DNA of 64,000 nucleotides, taken from Urophycis tenuis (Eukaryota > Chordata > Actinopteri > Gadiformes > Phycidae). Made by a program: the position numbers and the translations under genes. Location: positions 638,001 through 702,000 of the forward strand of contig JAXIVH010000065.1 of assembly GCA_036785325.1 (NCBI GenBank), given 5' to 3'. A model generated the notes under the pieces. That model searched no databases, was not told the DNA's origin, and saw only the letters and a list, made by a program, of their open reading frames with translations. Shown piece by piece: positions 45,590 through 60,440 of the stretch (the first letter of the stretch is position 1; every line of letters starts with the position of its first letter).

Positions 45590-48500
45590 GTCAATATAGT
45601 CTTGCCATACGCCGTTGGAAAGCTTAGATTTCCCCGCTTATAATGAGCCCATCCCCGAGCAATTTGGTTGCTCACAGACAAAACTGCGTCAGGTTGACTG
45701 AAGTCTACCCAGCAGCTAAAAACATACCTTCAACGTTTCAATTAACATCAATCTTTCCTTACAGAACACAAATTAGCTTAGTATTTCAACGACCCATGAG
45801 TCAATATAGTCTTGCCATACGCCGTTGGAAAGCTTAGATTTCCCCGCTTAAAATGAGCCCATCCGCGAGCAGTCTGGTTGCTCACAGACAAAACTAAGTC
45901 AGGTTGACTGAAGTCTGCCCAGCAGCTAAAAACATACCTTCAACGTTTCAATTAACATCAATCTTTCCTTACAGAACACAAATTAATTAGCTTAGTATTT
46001 CGACGACCCTTTGGTGAATATAGTCTTGCCATACGCCGTTGGAAAGCTTAGATTTCCCCGCTTAAAATGAGCCCATCCGCGAGCAGTCTGGTTGATCACA
46101 GACTAAACTGCGTCAGGTTGACTGAAGTCTACCCAGCAGCTAAAAGCATCCCTTCAACGTTTCAATTAACATCAATCTTTCCTTACAGAACACAAATTAA
46201 TTAGCTTAGTATTTCAACGACCCAATATAGTCTTGCCATACGCCGTTGGAAAGCTTAGATTTCCCCGCTTAAAATGAGCCCATCCGCGAGCAGTCTGGTT
46301 GATCACAGACTAAACTGCGTCAGGTTGACTGAAGTCTACCTAGCAGCTAAAAACATACCTTCAACGTTTCAATTAACATCAATCTTTCCTTACAGAACAC
46401 AAATTAATTAGCTTAGTATTTCAACGACCCATGAGTCAATATAGTCTTGCCATATGCCGTTGGAAAGCTTAGATTTCCCCGCTTAAAATAAGCCCATTCC
46501 CGAGCAATTTGATTGCTCACAGACAAAACTGCGTCAGGTTGACTGAAGTCTACCCAGCAGCTAAAAACATACCTTCAACGTTTCAATTAAGATCAATCTT
46601 TCCTTACAGAACACAAATTAATTAGCTTAGTATTTCAACGACCCTTTGGTGAATATAGTCTTGCCATGCGCCGTTGGAAAGCTTAGATTTCCCCGCTTAA
46701 AATGAGCCCATCCGCGAGCAGTCTGGTTGATCACAGACTAAACTGCGTCAGGTTGACTGAAGTCTACCCAGCAGCTAAAAGCATACCTTCAACGTTTCAA
46801 TTAACATCAATCTTTCCTTACAGAACACAAATTAATTAGCTTAGTATTTCAACGACTCATGAGTCAATATAGTCTTGCCATACGCCGTTGGAAAGCTTAG
46901 ATTTCCCCGCTTATAATGAGCCCATCCCCGAGCAATTTGCTCACAGACAAAACTGCGTCAGGTTGACTGAAGTCTACCCAGCAGCTAAAAACATACCTTC
47001 AACGTTTCAATTAACATCAATCTTTCCTTACAGAACACAAATTAGCTTAGTATTTCAACGACCCATGAGTCAATATAGTCTTGCCATACGCCGTTGGAAA
47101 GCTTAGATTTCCCCGCTTAAAATGAGCCCATCCGCGAGCAGTCTGGTTGCTCACAGACAAAACTAAGTCAGGTTGACTGAAGTCTGCCCAGCAGCTAAAA
47201 ACATACCTTCAACGTTTCAATTAACATCAATCTTTCCTTACAGAACACAAATTAATTAGCTTAGTATTTCGACGACCCTTTGGTGAATATAGTCTTGCCA
47301 TACGCCGTTGGAAAGCTTAGATTTCCCCGCTTAAAATGAGCCCATCCCCGAGCAATTTGGTTGCTCACAGACAAAACTGCGTCAGGTTGACTGAAGTCTA
47401 CCCAGCAGCTAAAAGCATACCTTCAACGTTTCAATTAACATCAATCTTTCCTTACAGAACACAAATTAATTAGCTTAGTATTTCAACGACCCAATATAGT
47501 CTTGCCATACGCCGTTGGAAAGCTTAGATTTCCCCGCTTAAAATGAGCCCATCCGCGAGCAGTCTGGTTGATCACAGACTAAACTGCGTCAGGTTGACTG
47601 AAGTCTACCTAGCAGCTAAAAACATACCTTCAACGTTTCAATTAACATCAATCTTTCCTTACAGAACACAAATTAATTAGCTTAGTATTTCAACGACCCA
47701 TGAGTCAATATAGTCTTGCCATATGCCGTTGGAAAGCTTAGATTTCCCCGCTTAAAATAAGCCCATTCCCGAGCAATTTGATTGCTCACAGACAAAACTG
47801 CGTCAGGTTGACTGAAGTCTACCCAGCAGCTAAAAACATACCTTCAACGTTTCAATTAAGATCAATCTTTCCTTACAGAACACAAATTAATTAGCTTAGT
47901 ATTTCAACGACCCTTTGGTGAATATAGTCTTGCCATGCGCCGTTGGAAAGCTTAGATTTCCCCGCTTAAAATGAGCCCATCCGCGAGCAGTCTGGTTGAT
48001 CACAGACTAAACTGCGTCAGGTTGACTGAAGTCTACCCAGCAGCTAAAAGCATACCTTCAACGTTTCAATTAACATCAATCTTTCCTTACAGAACACAAA
48101 TTAATTAGCTTAGTATTTCAACGACTCATGAGTCAATATAGTCTTGCCATACGCCGTTGGAAAGCTTAGATTTCCCCGCTTATAATGAGCCCATCCCCGA
48201 GCAATTTGCTCACAGACAAAACTGCGTCAGGTTGACTGAAGTCTACCCAGCAGCTAAAAACATACCTTCAACGTTTCAATTAACATCAATCTTTCCTTAC
48301 AGAACACAAATTAGCTTAGTATTTCAACGACCCATGAGTCAATATAGTCTTGCCATACGCCGTTGGAAAGCTTAGATTTCCCCGCTTAAAATGAGCCCAT
48401 CCGCGAGCAGTCTGGTTGCTCACAGACAAAACTAAGTCAGGTTGACTGAAGTCTGCCCAGCAGCTAAAAGCATACCTTCAACGTTTCAATTAACATCAAT

Positions 48501-51500
48501 CTTTCCTTACAGAACACAAATTAATTAGCTTAGTATTTCAACGACCCAATATAGTCTTGCCATACGCCGTTGGAAAGCTTAGATTTCCCCGCTTAAAATG
48601 AGCCCATCCGCGAGCAGTCTGGTTGATCACAGACTAAACTGCGTCAGGTTGACTGAAGTCTACCTAGCAGCTAAAAACATACCTTCAACGTTTCAATTAA
48701 CATCAATCTTTCCTTACAGAACACAAATTAGCTTAGTATTTCAACGACCCATGAGTCAATATAGTCTTGCCATACGCCGTTGGGAAGCTTAGATTTCCCC
48801 GCTTAAAATGAGCCCATCCGCGAGCAGTCTGGTTGCTCACAGACAAAACTAAGTCAGGTTGACTGAAGTCTGCCCAGCAGCTAAAAACATACCTTCAACG
48901 TTTCAATTAACATCAATCTTTCCTTACAGAACACAAATTAATTAGCTTAGTATTTCGACGACCCTTTGGTGAATATAGTCTTGCCATACGCCGTTGGAAA
49001 GCTCAGATTTCCCCGCTTAAAATGAGCCCATCCCCGAGCAATTTGGTTGCTCACAGACAAAACTGCGTCAGGTTGACTGAAGTCTACCCAGCAGCTAAAA
49101 GCATACCTTCAACGTTTCAATTAACATCAATCTTTCCTTACAGAACACAAATTAATTAGCTTAGTATTTCAACGACCCAATATAGTCTTGCCATACGCCG
49201 TTGGAAAGCTTAGATTTCCCCGCTTAAAATGAGCCCATCCGCGAGCAGTCTGGTTGATCACAGACTAAACTGCGTCAGGTTGACTGAAGTCTACCTAGCA
49301 GCTAAAAACATACCTTCAACGTTTCAATTAACATCAATCTTTCCTTACAGAACACAAATTAATTAGCTTAGTATTTCAACGAGCCATGAGTCAATATAGT
49401 CTTGCCATATGCCGTTGGAAAGCTTAGATTTCCCCGCTTAAAATAAGCCCATTCCCGAGCAATTTGATTGCTCACAGACAAAACTGCGTCAGGTTGACTG
49501 AAGTCTACCCAGCAGCTAAAAACATACCTTCAACGTTTCAATTAAGATCAATCTTTCCTTACAGAACACAAATTAATTAGCTTAGTATTTCAACGACCCT
49601 TTGGTGAATATAGTCTTGCCATGCGCCGTTGGAAAGCTTAGATTTCCCCGCTTAAAATGAGCCCATCCGCGAGCAGTCTGGTTGATCACAGACTAAACTG
49701 CGTCAGGTTGACTGAAGTCTACCCAGCAGCTAAAAGCATACCTTCAACGTTTCAATTAACATCAATCTTTCCTTACAGAACACAAATTAATTAGCTTAGT
49801 ATTTCAACGACCCATGAATCAATATAGTCTTGCCATACGCCGTTGGAAAGCTTAGATTTCCCCGCTTATAATGAGCCCATCCCCGAGCAATTTGGTTGCT
49901 CACAGACAAAACTGCGTCAGGTTGACTGAAGTCTACCCAGCAGCTAAAAACATACCTTCAACGTTTCAATTAACATCAATCTTTCCTTACAGAACACAAA
50001 TTAGCTTAGTATTTCAACGACCCATGAGTCAATATAGTCTTGCCATACGCCGTTGGAAAGCTTAGATTTCCCCGCTTAAAATGAGCCCATCCGCGAGCAG
50101 TCTGGTTGCTCACAGACAAAACTAAGTCAGGTTGACTGAAGTCTGTCCAGCATCTAAAAACATACCTTCAACGTTTTAATTAACATCAATCTTTCCTTAC
50201 AGAACACAAATTAATTAGCTTAGTATTTTGACGACCCTTTGGTGAATATAGTCTTGCCATACGCCGTTGGAAAGCTTAGATTTCCCCGCTTAAAATGAGC
50301 CCATCCGCGAGCAGTCTGGTTGATCACAGACTAAACTGCGTCAGGTTGACTGAAGTCTACCCAGCAGCTAAAAGCATACCTTCAACGTTTCAATTAACAT
50401 CAATCTTTCCTTACAGAACACAAATTAATTAGCTTAGTATTTCAACGACACAATATAGTCTTGCCATACGCCGTTGGAAAGCTTAGATTTCCCCGCTTAA
50501 AATGAGCCCATCCGCGAGCAGTCTGGTTGATCACAGACTAAACTGCTTCAGGTTGACTGAAGTCTACCTAGCAGCTAAAAACATACCTTCAACGTTTCAA
50601 TTAACATCAATCTTTCCTTACAGAACACAAATTAATTAGCTTAGTATTTCAACGACCCATGAGTCAATATAGTCTTGCCATATGCCGTTGGAAAGCTTAG
50701 ATTTCCCCGCTTAAAATAAGCCCATTCCCGAGCAATTTGATTGCTCACAGACAAAACTGCGTCAGGTTGACTGAAGTCTACCCAGCAGCTAAAAACATAC
50801 CTTCAACGTTTCAATTAAGATCAATCTTTCCTTACAGAACACAAATTAATTAGCTTAGTATTTCAACGACCCTTTGGTGAATATAGTCTTGCCATGCGCC
50901 GTTGGAAAGCTTAGATTTCCCCGCTTAAAATGAGCCCATCCGCGAGCAGTCTGGTTTATCACAGACTAAACTGCGTCAGGTTGACTGAAGTCTACCCAGC
51001 AGCTAAAAGCATACCTTCAACGTTTCAATTAACATCAATCTTTCCTTACAGAACACAAATTAATTAGCTTAGTATTTCAACGACCCATGAGTCAATATAG
51101 TCTTGCCATACGCCGTTGGAAAGCTTAGATTTCCCCGCTTATAATGAGCCCATCCCCGAGCAATTTGGTTGCTCACAGACAAAACTGCGTCAGGTTGACT
51201 GAAGTCTACCCAGCAGCTAAAAACATACCTTCAACGTTTCAATTAACATCAATCTTTCCTTACAGAACACAAATTAATTAGCTTAGTATTTCAACGACCA
51301 TTTGGTGAATATAGTCTTGCCATACGCCGTTGGAAAGCTTAGATTTCCCCGCTTATAATGAGCCCATCCCCGAGCAATTTGGTTGCTCACAGACAAAACT
51401 GCGTCAGGTTGACTGAAGTCTACCCAGCAGCTAAAAGCATACCTTCAACGTTTCAATTAACATCAATCTTTCCTTACAGAACACAAATTAATTAGCTTAG

Positions 51501-54500
51501 TATTTCAACGACCCATGAGTCAATATAGTCTTGCCATACGCCGTTGGAAAGCTTAGATTTCCCCGCCTAAAATGAGCCCATCCCTGAGCAATTTGGTTGC
51601 TCACAGACAAAACTGCGTCAGGTTGACTGAAGTCTACCCAGCAGCTAAAAACATACCTTCAACGTTTCAATTAACATCAATCTTTCCTTACAGAACACAA
51701 ATTAATTAGCTTAGTATTTCAACGACCCATGAGTCAATATAGTCTTGCCATTGGAAAGCTTAGATTTCCCCGCTTATAATGAGCCCATCCCTGAGCAATT
51801 TGGTTGCTCACAGACAAAACTGCGTCAGGTTGACTGAAGTCTACCCAGCAGCTAAAAACATACCTTCAACGTTTCAATTAACATCAATATTTCCGTACAG
51901 AACACAAATTAATTAGCTTAGTATTTCAACGACCCTTTGGTGAATATAGTCTTGCCATACGCCGTTGGAAAGCTTAGATTTCCCCGCTTATAATGAGCCC
52001 ATCCTCGAGCAATTTGGTTGCTCACAGACAAAACTGCGTCAGGTTGACTGAAGTCTACCCAGCAGCTAAAAGCATACCTTCAACGTTTCAATTAACATCA
52101 ATCTTTCCTTACAGAACACGAATTAGCTTAGTATTTCAACGACCCATGAGTCAATATAGTCTTGCCATACGCCGTTGGAAAGCTTAGATTTCCCCGCTTA
52201 AAATGAGCCCATCCGCGAGCAGTCTGGTTGCTCACAGACAAAACTAAGTCAGGTTGACTGAAGTCTGCCCAGCAGCTAAAAACATACCTTCAACGTTTCA
52301 ATTAACATCAATCTTTCCTTACAGAACACAAATTAATTAGCTTAGTATTTCGACGACCCTTTGGTGAATATAGTCTTGCCATACGCCGTTGGAAAGCTTA
52401 GATTTCCCCGCTTAAAATGAGCCCATCCGCGAGCAGTCTGGTTGATCACAGACTAAACTGCGTCAGGTTGACTGAAGTCTACCCAGCAGCTAAAAGCATA
52501 CCTTCAACGTTTCAATTAACATCAATCTTTCCTTACAGAACACAAATTAATTAGCTTAGTATTTCAACGACCCAATATAGTCTTGCCATACGCCGTTGGA
52601 AAGCTTAGATTTCCCCGCTTAAAATGAGCCCATCCGCGAGCAGTCTGGTTGATCACAGACTAAACTGCGTCAGGTTGACTGAAGTCTACCTAGCAGCTAA
52701 AAACATACCTTCAACGTTTCAATTAACATCAATCTTTCCTTACAGAACACAAATTAATTAGCTTAGTATTTCAACGACCCATGAGTCAATATAGTCTTGC
52801 CATATGCCGTTGGAAAGCTTAGATTTCCCCGCTTAAAATAAGCCCATTCCCGAGCAATTTGATTGCTCACAGACAAAACTGCGTCAGGTTGACTGAAGTC
52901 TACCCAGCAGCTAAAAACATACCTTCAACGTTTCAATTAAGATCAATCTTTCCTTACAGAACACAAATTAATTAGCTTAGTATTTCAACGACCCTTTGGT
53001 GAATATAGTCTTGCCATGCGCCGTTGGAAAGCTTAGATTTCCCCGCTTAAAATGAGCCCATCCGCGAGCAGTCTGGTTGATCACAGACTAAACTGCGTCA
53101 GGTTGACTGAAGTCTACCCAGCAGCTAAAAGCATACCTTCAACGTTTCAATTAACATCAATCTTTCCTTACAGAACACAAATTAATTAGCTTAGTATTTC
53201 AACGACTCATGAGTCAATATAGTCTTGCCATACGCCGTTGGAAAGCTTAGATTTCCCCGCTTATAATGAGCCCATCCCCGAGCAATTTGGTTGCTCACAG
53301 ACAAAACTGCGTCAGGTTGACTGAAGTCTACCCAGCAGCTAAAAACATACCTTCAACGTTTCAATTAACATCAATCTTTCCTTACAGAACACAAATTAGC
53401 TTAGTATTTCAACGACCCATGAGTCAATATAGTCTTGCCATACGCCGTTGGAAAGCTTAGATTTCCCCGCTTAAAATGAGCCCATCCGCGAGCAGTCTGG
53501 TTGCTCACAGACAAAACTAAGTCAGGTTGACTGAAGTCTGCCCAGCAGCTAAAAACATACCTTCAACGTTTCAATTAACATCAATCTTTCCTTACAGAAC
53601 ACAAATTAATTAGCTTAGTATTTCGACGACCCTTTGGTGAATATAGTCTTGCCATACGCCGTTGGAAAGCTTAGATTTCCCCGCTTAAAATGAGCCCATC
53701 CCCGAGCAATTTGGTTGCTCACAGACAAAACTGCGTCAGGTTGACTGAAGTCTACCCAGCAGCTAAAAGCATACCTTCAACGTTTCAATTAACATCAATC
53801 TTTCCTTACAGAACACAAATTAATTAGCTTAGTATTTCAACGACCCAATATAGTCTTGCCATACGCCGTTGGAAAGCTTAGATTTCCCCGCTTAAAATGA
53901 GCCCATCCGCGAGCAGTCTGGTTGATCACAGACTAAACTGCGTCAGGTTGACTGAAGTCTACCTAGCAGCTAAAAACATACCTTCAACGTTTCAATTAAC
54001 ATCAATCTTTCCTTACAGAACACAAATTAATTAGCTTAGTATTTCAACGACCCATGAGTCAATATAGTCTTGCCATATGCCGTTGGAAAGCTTAGATTTC
54101 CCCGCTTAAAATAAGCCCATTCCCGAGCAATTTGATTGCTCACAGACAAAACTGCGTCAGGTTGACTGAAGTCTACCCAGCAGCTAAAAACATACCTTCA
54201 ACGTTTCAATTAAGATCAATCTTTCCTTACAGAACACAAATTAATTAGCTTAGTATTTCAACGACCCTTTGGTGAATATAGTCTTGCCATGCGCCGTTGG
54301 AAAGCTTAGATTTCCCCGCTTAAAATGAGCCCATCCGCGAGCAGTCTGGTTGATCACAGACTAAACTGCGTCAGGTTGACTGAAGTCTACCCAGCAGCTA
54401 AAAGCATACCTTCAACGTTTCAATTAACATCAATCTTTCCTTACAGAACACAAATTAATTAGCTTAGTATTTCAACGACTCATGAGTCAATATAGTCTTG

Positions 54501-57500
54501 CCATACGCCGTTGGAAAGCTTAGATTTCCCCGCTTATAATGAGCCCATCCCCGAGCAATTTGGTTGCTCACAGACAAAACTGCGTCAGGTTGACTGAAGT
54601 CTACCCAGCAGCTAAAAACATACCTTCAACGTTTCAATTAACATCAATCTTTCCTTACAGAACACAAATTAGCTTAGTATTTCAACGACCCATGAGTCAA
54701 TATAGTCTTGCCATACGCCGTTGGAAAGCTTAGATTTCCCCGCTTAAAATGAGCCCATCCGCGAGCAGTCTGGTTGCTCACAGACAAAACTAAGTCAGGT
54801 TGACTGAAGTCTGCCCAGCAGCTAAAAACATACCTTCAACGTTTCAATTAACATCAATCTTTCCTTACAGAACACAAATTAATTAGCTTAGTATTTCGAC
54901 GACCCTTTGGTGAATATAGTCTTGCCATACGCCGTTGGAAAGCTTAGATTTCCCCGCTTAAAATGAGCCCATCCCCGAGCAATTTGGTTGCTCACAGACA
55001 AAACTGCGTCAGGTTGACTGAAGTCTACCCAGCAGCTAAAAGCATACCTTCAACGTTTCAATTAACATCAATCTTTCTTTACAGAACACAAATTAATTAG
55101 CTTAGTATTTCAACGACCCAATATAGTCTTGCCATACGCCGTTGGAAAGCTTAGATTTCCCCGCTTAAAATGAGCCCATCCGCGAGCAGTCTGGTTGATC
55201 ACAGACTAAACTGCGTCAGGTTGACTGAAGTCTACCTAGCAGCTAAAAACATACCTTCAACGTTTCAATTAACATCAATCTTTCCTTACAGAACACAAAT
55301 TAATTAGCTTAGTATTTCAACGACCCATGAGTCAATATAGTCTTGCCATATGCCGTTGGAAAGCTTAGATTTCCCCGCTTAAAATAAGCCCATTCCCGAG
55401 CAATTTGATTGCTCACAGACAAAACTGCGTCAGGTTGACTGAAGTCTACCCAGCAGCTAAAAACATACCTTCAACGTTTCAATTAAGATCAATCTTTCCT
55501 TACAGAACACAAATTAATTAGCTTAGTATTTCAACGACCCTTTGGTGAATATAGTCTTGCCATGCGCCGTTGGAAAGCTTAGATTTCCCCGCTTAAAATG
55601 AGCCCATCCGCGAGCAGTCTGGTTGATCACAGACTAAACTGCGTCAGGTTGACTGAAGTCTACCCAGCAGCTAAAAGCATACCTTCAACGTTTCAATTAA
55701 CATCAATCTTTCCTTACAGAACACAAATTAATTAGCTTAGTATTTCAACGACTCATGAGTCAATATAGTCTTGCCATACGCCGTTGGAAAGCTTAGATTT
55801 CCCCGCTTATAATGAGCCCATCCCCGAGCAATTTGGTTGCTCACAGACAAAACTGCGTCAGGTTGACTGAAGTCTACCCAGCAGCTAAAAACATACCTTC
55901 AACGTTTCAATTAACATAAATCTTTCCTTACAGAACACAAATTAGCTTAGTATTTCAACGACCCATGAGTCAATATAGTCTTGCCATACGCCGTTGGAAA
56001 GCTTAGATTTCCCCGCTTAAAATGAGCCCATCCGCGAGCAGTCTGGTTGCTCACAGACAAAACTAAGTCAGGTTGACTGAAGTCTGCCCAGCAGCTAAAA
56101 ACATACCTTCAACGTTTCAATTAACATCAATCTTTCCTTACAGAACACAAATTAATTAGCTTAGTATTTCGACGACCCTTTGGTGAATATAGTCTTGCCA
56201 TACGCCGTTGGAAAGCTTAGATTTCCCCGCTTAAAATGAGCCCATCCCCGAGCAATTTGGTTGCTCACAGACAAAACTGCGTCAGGTTGACTGAAGTCTA
56301 CCCAGCAGCTAAAAGCATACCTTCAACGTTTCAATTAACATCAATCTTTCCTTACAGAACACAAATTAATTAGCTTAGTATTTCAACGACCCTATATAGT
56401 CTTGCCATACGCCGTTGGAAAGCTTAGATTTCCCCGCTTAAAATGAGCCCATCCGCGAGCAGTCTGGTTGATCACAGACTAAACTGCGTCAGGTTGACTG
56501 AAGTCTACCTAGCAGCTAAAAACATACCTTCAACGTTTCAATTAACATCAATCTTTCCTTACAGAACACAAATTAATTAGCTTAGTATTTCAACGACCCA
56601 TGAGTCAATATAGTCTTGCCATATGCCGTTGGAAAGCTTAGATTTCCCCGCTTAAAATAAGCCCATTCCCGAGCAATTTGATTGCTCACAGACAAAACTG
56701 CGTCAGGTTGACTGAAGTCTACCCAGCAGCTAAAAACATACCTTCAACGTTTCAATTAAGATCAATCTTTCCTTACAGAACACAAATTAATTAGCTTAGT
56801 ATTTCAACGACCCTTTGGTGAATATAGTCTTGCCATGCGCCGTTGGAAAGCTTAGATTTCCCCGCTTAAAATGAGCCCATCCGCGAGCAGTCTGGTTGAT
56901 CACAGACTAAACTGCGTCAGGTTGACTGAAGTCTACCCAGCAGCTAAAAGCATACCTTCAACGTTTCAATTAACATCAATCTTTCCTTACAGAACACAAA
57001 TTAATTAGCTTAGTATTTCAACGACCCATGAATCAATATAGTCTTGCCATACGCCGTTGGAAAGCCTAGATTTCCCCGCTTATAATGAGCCCATCCCCGA
57101 GCAATTTGGTTGCTCACAGACAAAACTGCGTCAGGTTGACTGAAGTCTACCCAGCAGCTAAAAACATACCTTCAACGTTTCAATTAACATCAATCTTTCC
57201 TTACAGAACACAAATTAGCTTAGTATTTCAACGACCCATGAGTCAATATAGTCTTGCCATACGCCGTTGGAAAGCTTAGATTTCCCCGCTTAAAATGAGC
57301 CCATCCGCGAGCAGTCTGGTTGCTCACAGACAAAACCAAGTCAGGTTGACTGAAGTCTGCCCAGCAGCTAAAAACATACCTGCAACGTTTCAATTAACAT
57401 CAATCTTTCCTTACAGATCACAAATTAATTAGCTTAGTATTTTGACGACCCTTTGGTGAATATAGTCTTGCCATACGCCGTTGGAAAGCTTAGATTTCCC

Positions 57501-60440
57501 CGCTTAAAATGAGCCCATCCGCGAGCAGTCTGGTTGATCACAGACTAAACTGCGTCAGGTTGACTGAAGTCTACCCAGCAGCTAAAAGCATACCTTCAAC
57601 GTTTCAATTAACATCAATCTTTCCTTACAGAACACAAATTAATTAGCTTAGTATTTCAACGACCCATGAGTCAATATAGTCTTGCCATATGCCGTTGGAA
57701 AGCTTAGATTTCCCCGCTTAAAATAAGCCCATTCCCGAGCAATTTGATTGCTCACAGACAAAACTGCGTCAGGTTGACTGAAGTCTACCCAGCAGCTAAA
57801 AACATACCTTCAACGTTTCAATTAAGATCAATCTTTCCTTACAGAACACAAATTAATTAGCTTAGTATTTCAACGACCCTTTGGTGAATATAGTCTTGCC
57901 ATGCGCCGTTGGAAAGCTTAGATTTCCCCGCTTAAAATGAGCCCATCCGCGAGCAGTCTGGTTGATCACAGACTAAACTGCGTCAGGTTGACTGAAGTCT
58001 ACCCAGCAGCTAAAAGCATACCTTCAACGTTTCAATTAACATCAATCTTTCCTTACAGAACACAAATTAATTAGCTTAGTATTTCAACGACTCATGAGTC
58101 AATATAGTCTTGCCATACGCCGTTGGAAAGCTTAGATTTCCCCGCTTATAATGAGCCCATCCCCGAGCAATTTGGTTGCTCACAGACAAAACTGCGTCAG
58201 GTTGACTGAAGTCTACCCAGCAGCTAAAAACATACCTTCAACGTTTCAATTACCATCAATCTTTCCTTACAGAACACAAATTAGCTTAGTATTTCAACGA
58301 CCCATGAGTCAATATAGTCTTGCCATACGCCGTTGGAAAGCTTAGATTTCCCCGCTTAAAATGAGCCCATCCGCGAGCAGTCTGGTTGCTCACAGACAAA
58401 ACTAAGTCAGGTTGACTGAAGTCTGCCCAGCAGCTAAAAACATACCTTCAACGTTTCAATTAACATCAATCTTTCCTTACAGAACACAAATTAATTAGCT
58501 TAGTATTTCGACGACCCTTTGGTGAATATAGTCTTGCCATACGCCGTTGGAAAGCTTAGATTTCCCCGCTTAAAATGAGCCCATCCCCGAGCAATTTGGT
58601 TGCTCACAGACAAAACTGCGTCAGGTTGACTGAAGTCTACCCAGCAGCTAAAAGCATACCTTCAACGTTTCAATTAACATCAATCTTTCCTTACAGAACA
58701 CAAATTAATTAGCTTAGTATTTCAACGACCCTATATAGTCTTGCCATACGCCGTTGGAAAGCTTAGATTTCCCCGCTTAAAATGAGCCCATCCGCGAGCA
58801 GTCTGGTTGATCACAGACTAAACTGCGTCAGGTTGACTGAAGTCTACCTAGCAGCTAAAAACATACCTTCAACGTTTCAATTAACATCAATCTTTCCTTA
58901 CAGAACACAAATTAATTAGCTTAGTATTTCAACGACCCATGAGTCAATATAGTCTTGCCATATGCCGTTGGAAAGCTTAGATTTCCCCGCTTAAAATAAG
59001 CCCATTCCCGAGCAATTTGATTGCTCACAGACAAAACTGCGTCAGGTTGACTGAAGTCTACCCAGCAGCTAAAAACATACCTTCAACGTTTCAATTAAGA
59101 TCAATCTTTCCTTACAGAACACAAATTAATGAGCTTAGTATTTCAACGACCCTTTGGTGAATATAGTCTTGCCATGCGCCGTTGGAAAGCTTAGATTTCC
59201 CCGCTTAAAATGAGCCCATCCGCGAGCAGTCTGGTTGATCACAGACTAAACTGCGTCAGGTTGACTGAAGTCTACCCAGCAGCTAAAAGCATACCTTCAA
59301 CGTTTCAATTAACATCAATCTTTCCTTACAGAACACAAATTAATTAGCTTAGTATTTCAACGACCCATGAATCAATATAGTCTTGCCATACGCAGTTGGA
59401 AAGCTTAGATTTCCCCGCTTATAATGAGCCCATCCCCGAGCAATTTGGTTGCTCACAGACAAAACTGCGTCAGGTTGACTGAAGTCTACCCAGCAGCTAA
59501 AAACATACCTTCAACGTTTCAATTAACATCAATCTTTCCTTACAGAACACAAATTAGCTTAGTATTTCAACGACCCATGAGTCAATATAGTCTTGCCATA
59601 CGCCGTTGGAAAGCTTAGATTTCCCCGCTTAAAATGAGCCCATCCGCGAGCAGTCTGGTTGCTCACAGACAAAACTAAGTCAGGTTGACTGAAGTCTGCC
59701 CAGCAGCTAAAAACATACCTGCAACGTTTCAATTAACATCAATCTTTCCTTACAGATCACAAATTAATTAGCTTAGTATTTTGACGACCCTTTGGTGAAT
59801 ATAGTCTTGCCATACGCCGTTGGAACGCTTAGATTTCCCCGCTTAAAATGAGCCCATCCGCGAGCAGTCTGGTTGATCACAGACTAAACTGCGTCAGGTT
59901 GACTGAAGTCTACCCAGCAGCTAAAAGCATACCTTCAACGTTTCAATTAACATCAATCTTTCCTTACAGAACACAAATTAATTAGCTTAGTATTTCAACG
60001 ACCATTTGGTGAATATAGTCTTGCCATACGCCGTTGGAAAGCTTAGATTTCCCCGCTTATAATGAGCCCATCCCCGAGCAATTTGGTTGCTCACAGACAA
60101 AACTGCGTCAGGTTGACTGAAGTCTACCCAGCAGCTAAAAGCATACCTTCAACGTTTCAATTAACATCAATCTTTCCTTACAGAACACAAATTAATTAGC
60201 TTAGTATTTCAACGACCCATGAGTCAATATAGTCTTGCCATACGCCGTTGGAAAGCTTAGATTTCCCCGCTTAAAATGAGCCCATCCGCGAGCAGTCTGG
60301 TTGCTCAGAGACAAAACTAAGTCAGGTTGACTGAAGTCTGCCCAGCAGCTAAAAACATACCTTCAACGTTTCAATTAACATCAATCTTTCCTTACAGAAC
60401 ACAAATTAATTAGCTTAGTATTTCAACGACCCTTTGGTGA
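45590..60440. repeat. 6-monomer higher-order repeat, 1,269-1,273 bp, with length variants
   Basis: The one-per-unit marker CATGCGCCG lies at 46665, 47934, 49620, 50893, 53015, 54288, 55561, 56834, 57900 and 59173. Intervals are 1269, 1686, 1273, 2122, 1273, 1273, 1273, 1066 and 1273 bp. Monomer order in the standard unit: (1) TTATAATGAG with the 4-bp deletion; (2) CTAAGTCAGG and CTGCCCAGC; (3) TTTCGACGACCC start and CGACCCAATATAG end; (4) CTACCTAGC; (5) ATAAGCCCATTCC; (6) CATGCGCCG start with CGACTCATGAGTC end. Units of 1,269 bp lack four bases (GCAATTTGCTCAC at about 46932 and 48201). Confidence 0.9.

Noticed and set aside
42684..59618. Recurrent 64-72-residue plus-strand frames beginning MSPSPSNLVAHR
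   Set aside because: They arise only in monomers with the 4-bp deletion (ACACAAATTAGC), which removes the in-frame TAA. They span the monomer junction and carry no start context or domain.
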